Part shown: one piece after another, positions 58,846 through 64,000 of the stretch
Layout: every line of letters begins with the position of its first letter
Position numbering within the stretch: the stretch's first letter is position 1
Source: Prevotellaceae bacterium UBA4301
Lineage (GTDB): Bacteria > Bacteroidota > Bacteroidia > Bacteroidales > Bacteroidaceae
Assembly (NCBI GenBank): GCA_002395775.1
Contig: DGUV01000030.1
Span: forward strand, 25,647-89,646
Reading direction: 5' to 3'
Length of the DNA stretch: 64,000 bases
Notes under the pieces: model-generated
Database searches by the model: none
Told to the model about the DNA's origin: nothing
Seen by the model: the letters and a program-made list of their open reading frames with translations, nothing else
Program-made: the position numbers and the translations under genes

Positions 58846-61572
58846 ATGAAAAGGACACTGACACTTTTGCTAATCCTGCTGTTGCACACTGGCATTGATG
58901 CACAAACCAATCAGTTCTATGGTGCCGACAGGCTGAACTCGTCGCTCATCACATGTCTGGCACAAGATGCCGACGGACTGCTGTGGGTGGGTACGGAACA
59001 AGGGCTGAGCTGTTTTGACGGCTATCGATTTGTTCCACAGAAATTAGAAGGCGGCGACACGGAACGGGCAAAGCGAAATGTGTGTTCACTCATGACTGAC
59101 GAAAACGGACGCTTATGGGCTGGGACTGCCGCCGGATTGCAACGACGCGACACACGAACGGGAAGATGGACAACCATCGCCTTTCCAGAAGAAACGAAAC
59201 CGCGAGTGAGTTCACTCCTGCTTTCCGATGACGGTCGTCTGTTTGTGGGCACGGCCGGATATGGTCTCTATGCAGTGGGTATCGACGACACCATTGCCGT
59301 CCGGCTGAATGGCTATGCGCCCCGGGATGATGACGACTATTTCTCCCTCCTGTGGAAAGCTGAAGACGGCAGCATCTGGAAGTGCGGAGCCAACAACCGC
59401 GTGCACCGCAGACTTCCTAACGGGAAGATTATATCAAAACAGACAGAAGGACATCCCGAAGCCTTCTACGCCCATGGAAAGGATGTAATGACGGTGCATC
59501 AACCTTTCACTTGTGCCATTACTGATGGGCAAGGCAACACCTACCTGGGCACTCGCGGAAGCGGACTCTACTGGATACCGCGCAATGCCACGGCACCCAT
59601 AAAAAAAGAATTAGACGCCGACGGCACTATCAACATGAATCGCGCACGTATAGAAGCCCTGCTCATCGACCGCGCAGGAAACCTGTGGGTGGGATGCTAC
59701 GGGCGGGGGCTGCTCATGGTGCCCCTGCACAACGGTGGCACATTCCACCACTGGAGTTTTGCCCATCAGGGCATGGCTACGGGTTCATACGTCTCATCGG
59801 TGGCCGAAGGGGATAACGGCGCGACATGGTGTGTGGTTCAAGGCGACGGAGTGTATGGATTCGACAAGACAGGACGCGTAGTGGCCCGTCCGCAATGCCC
59901 CACCGATGTGGAAAGCCTCTATCGCGACCCTCAAGGCCAATACTTCCTTGGCACAGCCGATGCCGTTTACGCCTACAGCCCATACACAGGACAATGGAAA
60001 CGGCTGATGTCAACAGGAGGATATCGCGTCAACACGATGGCGGACATAGGCAAGAACCAACTTGCCGTTTCTGCCTTTGGCTCCGGTCTCTTCGTCATTG
60101 ACAAGGAGGACGGGCACGTGATTGCCCACGAAACCATGCACGACACCGACACCTTGAAGCGAGGACGATTGTGCAACGACTGGATTCATGCCATGAGCAC
60201 CGACTCGAGGGGACTTCTGTGGCTGGGCACCTCATCTGGAGTGTGCTGCTACGAGAGTTCCACACGTTCCTTTGCCAGCAAAGGATGGCGCATCATGGAC
60301 GACGGAAAGGAATGCACTACGATGTGCTACCTGGCAAACGGGAAAATGCTCTTGGGAAATAAGTTCCCGACCACAGCCACAACATGCTACATCACCGAAG
60401 GGACCTCGGGTGACCTTTGGGTGAGCACAACGAGCGGCCTGTACCATTGTGCACAGGGAGAAGAAACGCTGGGAGAGCCTCTGGTGGTGGGCGAATTCGT
60501 GCAAGGGGCAGGACTGCACAGCAGCGACGGACGCATCATCCTGGGCATGGCCGACGGAATGCTTGTCTTTCACCCCGACAGTCTGCAACGTAACAATCGG
60601 GCACCGGCAAAGGTACGCCTGACCGCCTTCCGACTGGGAGGCGAGGCCGCATCGCCCCTCACACGGTCAGGAGGAAAACCTATCATGGAACAGCCTGTGA
60701 CGGAATGTCACACCTTCAGTCTGGCATACTTTGAAAATAACTTCCAGATGGAATTCTCTTTGTTGGACTTCTCCAATGTGGCCGGCACCAGTTTCGAATA
60801 CCGGATGCTGGGTGACCAGCAGTGGCAACGCACCGACGAAGGCAAGAATGCCATTTCCTTCAACCACCTGGCTCCTGGCACCCATCGGCTGCAGGTGCGT
60901 GGCGTGGTTGCAGGCATGCGTACAGAGATTGAAGAATACGTTCTGGAAGTTCGCGACCCATGGTGGACCAGCACAACGGCCTACGTCATCTACTCCCTGC
61001 TGTTCCTGATGGCAGCAGGACTGGCTGCATGGGCCTATCAGCGCCACGTCCAGCACCAGATGAACGAAGAGAAACTGCGATTCCTCATCAGTGCCATACA
61101 CAATGAGGAATCACCGCTGACAGTGGATGAAATGCGCAAGGCCGTCAACGCATTCGTGCAAAGCCGGAAACGGCAACGCAGTCTGTATGGCGATACCGCC
61201 GCCGTTGCCGACCGGCTGGAGACCCCCGATGTCCGTGGCAATGACGAAGCCCTGATGGACCGCATCATACAAAGCATCAACCGCCACCTTTCTGACTCGG
61301 AATTCAGCACCACACAATTGTGTACGGAAGCTGGCATCAGCCGTGCCCAACTGCACAGGAAGATGAAGGAACTGACAGGACTGCCTGCCAGCGAGTTCAT
61401 CCGAGGCATACGTCTGGAACAGGCTGCCCGGCTGCTGAATGAGCAGAAACTGAACATCACACAGGTGGCCTACACAGTGGGATTCTCAACTGCTGCACAT
61501 TTTTCAACCGTCTTCAAAAAGCACTTCGGTGTCTCCCCAAGCGAGTTTGTAGAACAAAAGAAACAAAAATAA
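58846..61572 (+). CDS. Membrane-bound AraC-type regulator with periplasmic sensor; two-component hybrid lacking kinase and receiver
   Basis: 908 residues. Signal peptide (1-20), two-propeller periplasmic sensor made of reg_prop repeats (about 25-600; LLWVGTEQGLSCFDG, RLWAGTAAGLQRRD, NLWVGCYGRGLLMVPL, LLWLGTSSGVCCYE), a Y_Y_Y domain (about 640-705; FSLAYFENNFQMEFSLLDFSN), one membrane helix (about 711-731) and, at the C-terminus, an AraC helix-turn-helix (about 800-905; STTQLCTEAGISRAQLHRKMKELTG). The classic hybrid sensor has a histidine kinase and a receiver between membrane and HTH. Here only about 65 residues lie there, including FLISAIHNEESPLT (746-759), which resembles a kinase H-box with His752 kept. 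Likely regulator of the neighbouring xylan genes. Confidence 0.85.
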   Translation: MKRTLTLLLILLLHTGIDAQTNQFYGADRLNSSLITCLAQDADGLLWVGTEQGLSCFDGYRFVPQKLEGGDTERAKRNVCSLMTDENGRLWAGTAAGLQRRDTRTGRWTTIAFPEETKPRVSSLLLSDDGRLFVGTAGYGLYAVGIDDTIAVRLNGYAPRDDDDYFSLLWKAEDGSIWKCGANNRVHRRLPNGKIISKQTEGHPEAFYAHGKDVMTVHQPFTCAITDGQGNTYLGTRGSGLYWIPRNATAPIKKELDADGTINMNRARIEALLIDRAGNLWVGCYGRGLLMVPLHNGGTFHHWSFAHQGMATGSYVSSVAEGDNGATWCVVQGDGVYGFDKTGRVVARPQCPTDVESLYRDPQGQYFLGTADAVYAYSPYTGQWKRLMSTGGYRVNTMADIGKNQLAVSAFGSGLFVIDKEDGHVIAHETMHDTDTLKRGRLCNDWIHAMSTDSRGLLWLGTSSGVCCYESSTRSFASKGWRIMDDGKECTTMCYLANGKMLLGNKFPTTATTCYITEGTSGDLWVSTTSGLYHCAQGEETLGEPLVVGEFVQGAGLHSSDGRIILGMADGMLVFHPDSLQRNNRAPAKVRLTAFRLGGEAASPLTRSGGKPIMEQPVTECHTFSLAYFENNFQMEFSLLDFSNVAGTSFEYRMLGDQQWQRTDEGKNAISFNHLAPGTHRLQVRGVVAGMRTEIEEYVLEVRDPWWTSTTAYVIYSLLFLMAAGLAAWAYQRHVQHQMNEEKLRFLISAIHNEESPLTVDEMRKAVNAFVQSRKRQRSLYGDTAAVADRLETPDVRGNDEALMDRIIQSINRHLSDSEFSTTQLCTEAGISRAQLHRKMKELTGLPASEFIRGIRLEQAARLLNEQKLNITQVAYTVGFSTAAHFSTVFKKHFGVSPSEFVEQKKQK

Positions 61573-61616
61573 AAAAGAATGTGACATTCCTGAAAGCTTA
61601 TTAATAAATGAAAGTA

Positions 61617-61624
61617 TAATTTTG
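61617..61624 (+). promoter_or_regulatory. -7 box of the last gene
   Basis: TAATTTTG, 51 nt before the ATG at 61675; no clear -33. Confidence 0.45.
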
Positions 61625-61674
61625 CCTTGGATTAACCTTACAAACTCTAATTACTAACTAAATTTCAAACCAAA

Positions 61675-64000
61675 ATGAAGGCAAAATTATTTTCTCTGCT
61701 TGCCATGGTTTTAATGACCATCGGAGTGCAGGCACAGTGGCCGGCCCCAGTTGCTCCAGAATCTCCGATACATGGAGTGGACTACGTGGCCGATGGCACC
61801 ACCGCCTACTACATCTACAATGTAGGTTGTGGCCAGTTTGTAACTGGTGCGAACAGCTGGAGTACCCAGATTTCACTGGGAACGAACAGTGAACCCTATC
61901 TGGAGGTAGTGGTTGAAGCATTGCCGGAGGAAGACGAAGAAGCGTATCCCGGTGCCGTGAAAGTGAGACTGAACCCTGCAAAGGGCGACCAGACAGTGAA
62001 CGGTGCAAATGGCGAACGCAAGTTCAACGGAACATATTTGTTCCGCGACAGCAACGAGAGCGGCTTCATCGACCACAATGCGCAACCCACCTGGTACTGG
62101 AACTTCGAAAAGACAGAAAGCGGCAACTACCACTGGCATTCTGCCTATGGCATGGGCTTTTACCCCGAAGAAGAGTACGCAGCCGGCAAGGGTGCTGGCA
62201 ACCCTGTCGTCTTTAACGCCAGTGTCGAGGATGCCAACATCGAGTGGGCATTCGTCCTCGTTGATGGGCTGGACAAGGAGGCCATCGCCACCTTTGCCGA
62301 AGCCATGACGCTCTATGAGGCCAAGCTGGACCTCTACAACACACTGCTTGAGGCTAAGGAAGAGGGTGTGGACACCGATGCTGCCGGTGCTGTTTACAAC
62401 AATGCCGATGCCACACCAGAAGAACTCAAGGCCGCAGCGAGCAAGCTGAAGTCTGCCATCAAGGAGGCTCAGTTTGGCGACAAGTGGGCTGATGCCGACG
62501 AAGACAATCCTCTGGACGTCACCGACGACGTGATGATCAACCCCAGCTTCGACTTTGACAACGGCATGGAAGGCTGGACCGTCAAGGGAACCACTCCTGG
62601 TACTTTCGCATGGGACAATCAGGGTCGTACCACCGCTGGCCCGATGATGGGTTACGAAGGCGACTGGGGTAAGGACTGTGAATGCTTTCATGCCGTATTC
62701 GACATCAGTCAGTACATCGACTTCCTGCCCGCCGGTGTCTATAAGTTCACCTGCCAGGGCTTCTATCGTCCCGACGACGAGGATGTTCCCGCAGAGCTTT
62801 ATGCCATCATGCCCGACGGAACAGAGCAGATTGCAAAGATTGCTCACATCGAAGACTACGCCACCACGGAGAAACTTTATTATAACGACTCATGGCCTGC
62901 CGACGGCAACCGCAACGGCAAATGGGTGCCCAATGGTGTGAGCGGTGCAGCCTATCACTTCCACCACATTACTGGTGAAAACGAAGAATATGACTACACC
63001 AGCGTCCTGAACATCATCGTTGACGAACCCATTGCCGGCATCACCATCGGTGTGCGCACAAAGAGCAAGGGCACATGGGTTATCTTCGACAACTTCCGTC
63101 TGACCTACTACGGCAAGGTTGACCCCAACAAACTGGAGTTGCAAGATCTCGTGAAGAAGAACGACGTGGCCTATGGCAGCATTCTTGATGATCTGAAGGC
63201 TAATGCACAAATCAAGGCCGACTACGAGAGCGCCATGGACGCTGCCCGCGACGCAGATGACAACTATGCTGAAATCCTGAACAACCTGAAAGCTGCCACC
63301 GAAGCCCTGACGGCTTCCATAGCTGACTACACAGAACTGGCAGCTGTCTATGAGGAGACCCGCGAACTGGCCGACAAACTGGAGGCAGAACATCCTGACT
63401 GGGAAGAGCTGGTTAACAACACGAGCGAACTGGCCGATGACATCCAAGAAAAGTTCGAAGACCTGTTGGCAGACCATGCTTATCTGGAAGCCGTACGCGA
63501 CAGTGCAAGAAACTCCATCGTCAATGCCATTGCCGACGGCTCCATCGAGATTAAGGAAGGCGACGACCTGACCATCCTGCTCAGAAATGCCGATTTCCAG
63601 AAGTATGACAACGACGCACACACCGTTCCTGGCTGGGAAGGTAAGGTGAAGGAACTCTCCAAGCAGTGGGGCGACATCGAAAACTATGGCGACTACGGAG
63701 CAGGACACATCGAGCAGACCATCAAGAACATGCCCGTGGGTGCCTATGACATCACCGTTCAGGGTTTCGTTCGCGGCAACTATAATAAGGTAACGCTGTT
63801 TGCCGGTGACTCCAAGACTTGCTTTAAGCAGATTTGGGAAGAGTATGCTACCGAGCCCAGTTTCGGCACGGAAGAAGACTGTGTCAACACTGGATGGCCC
63901 TACGACTCCAGAGGTGAATTGGAAGACGGGACTGTCATTTTCCGCCCCAACTCGATGGAAGGCGCTGCCAAGACATTTGCCAAGATTAACCCCATCACGG
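61675..64000 (+). CDS. Large exported protein with CBM-like domains (3' end outside window)
   Basis: At least 775 residues, still open at the window edge. Signal peptide MKAKLFSLLAMVLMTIGVQAQ. An N-terminal domain (about 25-180; YYIYNVGCGQFVTGANSWSTQISLG, then WYWNFEKTESGNYHWHS) looks like a lectin-type beta-trefoil; a short helical hairpin (about 205-270) follows. Two jelly-roll modules come next, one at about 285-480 (VMINPSFDFDNGMEGWTVKG, DISQYIDFLPAGVYKFTCQG, IVDEPIAGITIGVRTK) and one beginning near 630 (LLRNADFQKYDNDAHTVPGW, GAGHIEQTIKNMPVGAYDIT), in the style of CBM4/9-like domains. Between them is a coiled-coil region (about 490-620). No catalytic residues recognised. It is probably a surface glycan-binding protein of the xylan region. 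Confidence 0.8.
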   Translation, partial: MKAKLFSLLAMVLMTIGVQAQWPAPVAPESPIHGVDYVADGTTAYYIYNVGCGQFVTGANSWSTQISLGTNSEPYLEVVVEALPEEDEEAYPGAVKVRLNPAKGDQTVNGANGERKFNGTYLFRDSNESGFIDHNAQPTWYWNFEKTESGNYHWHSAYGMGFYPEEEYAAGKGAGNPVVFNASVEDANIEWAFVLVDGLDKEAIATFAEAMTLYEAKLDLYNTLLEAKEEGVDTDAAGAVYNNADATPEELKAAASKLKSAIKEAQFGDKWADADEDNPLDVTDDVMINPSFDFDNGMEGWTVKGTTPGTFAWDNQGRTTAGPMMGYEGDWGKDCECFHAVFDISQYIDFLPAGVYKFTCQGFYRPDDEDVPAELYAIMPDGTEQIAKIAHIEDYATTEKLYYNDSWPADGNRNGKWVPNGVSGAAYHFHHITGENEEYDYTSVLNIIVDEPIAGITIGVRTKSKGTWVIFDNFRLTYYGKVDPNKLELQDLVKKNDVAYGSILDDLKANAQIKADYESAMDAARDADDNYAEILNNLKAATEALTASIADYTELAAVYEETRELADKLEAEHPDWEELVNNTSELADDIQEKFEDLLADHAYLEAVRDSARNSIVNAIADGSIEIKEGDDLTILLRNADFQKYDNDAHTVPGWEGKVKELSKQWGDIENYGDYGAGHIEQTIKNMPVGAYDITVQGFVRGNYNKVTLFAGDSKTCFKQIWEEYATEPSFGTEEDCVNTGWPYDSRGELEDGTVIFRPNSMEGAAKTFAKINPIT

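Overview
The window looks like a chromosome segment of a rumen/gut-type Prevotella relative (Bacteroidota, Prevotellaceae). The evidence is internal: type IX secretion (T9SS) genes porX and porW, Bacteroides-type promoters (TTTG, about 20 nt, TAnnTTTG), near absence of Shine-Dalgarno sites, CotH, peptidase C10 and U32 families typical of the phylum, and a xylan/pentose catabolic gene set. No phage, plasmid, IS transposase, rRNA operon or CRISPR array was seen.

Layout. 0-24 kb is almost entirely minus strand: porX (cut by the window edge), porW, a small membrane protein and aroA in one run; a tRNA-Pro on plus; the pyrophosphatase hppA; two exported proteins and a GH43 enzyme downstream of aroB; small toxin-antitoxin-like genes; then a 12-kb block with two paralogous exported proteins of about 1,200 residues, each followed by a short related peptide with an unusually strong ribosome binding site, and between them a large C10 (streptopain-like) protease. 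24.7-35.4 kb is plus: three FKBP isomerases for different compartments, CotH, Lrp, a fused GATase/dipeptidase, a glutaminyl-cyclase-like M28 protein, SufE, Dus and a U32 protein. 35.4-40.4 kb is minus: metG, and mscS-uxuA-SDR for hexuronate use. 40.5-43.4 kb is xylB-xylA. 43.6-50.9 kb is accessory: a AAA ATPase with a nuclease-like tail, an outer-membrane barrel protein and an ECF sigma operon sharing one promoter design, and gene debris. 50.9-64 kb is a xylan region: intracellular GH43 plus sugar symporter (minus), then an esterase, a GH5-GH43 two-enzyme protein, a membrane-bound AraC-type regulator that appears to be a two-component hybrid with kinase and receiver deleted, and the start of a large exported protein.

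Working together: the T9SS regulator PorX and lipoprotein PorW serve a secretion route that could export several proteins here with C-terminal sorting-like ends (CotH, GH5-GH43, the two large paralogs). The esterase and GH5-GH43 act outside on xylan, the symporter and cytosolic GH43 finish oligosaccharides, and XylA/XylB feed pentose into central metabolism; UxuA and the SDR handle uronate side chains.

Most notable: (1) the paired large-protein/short-peptide modules at 12.4-24.1 kb; (2) a 39-bp GC-rich palindromic repeat present six times, three or four copies being read in frame inside genes, including porX; (3) identical bipartite promoter motifs before the ECF sigma gene and the barrel gene; (4) the kinase-less regulator; (5) short tandem repeats of 7-10 bp period placed exactly at gene junctions.
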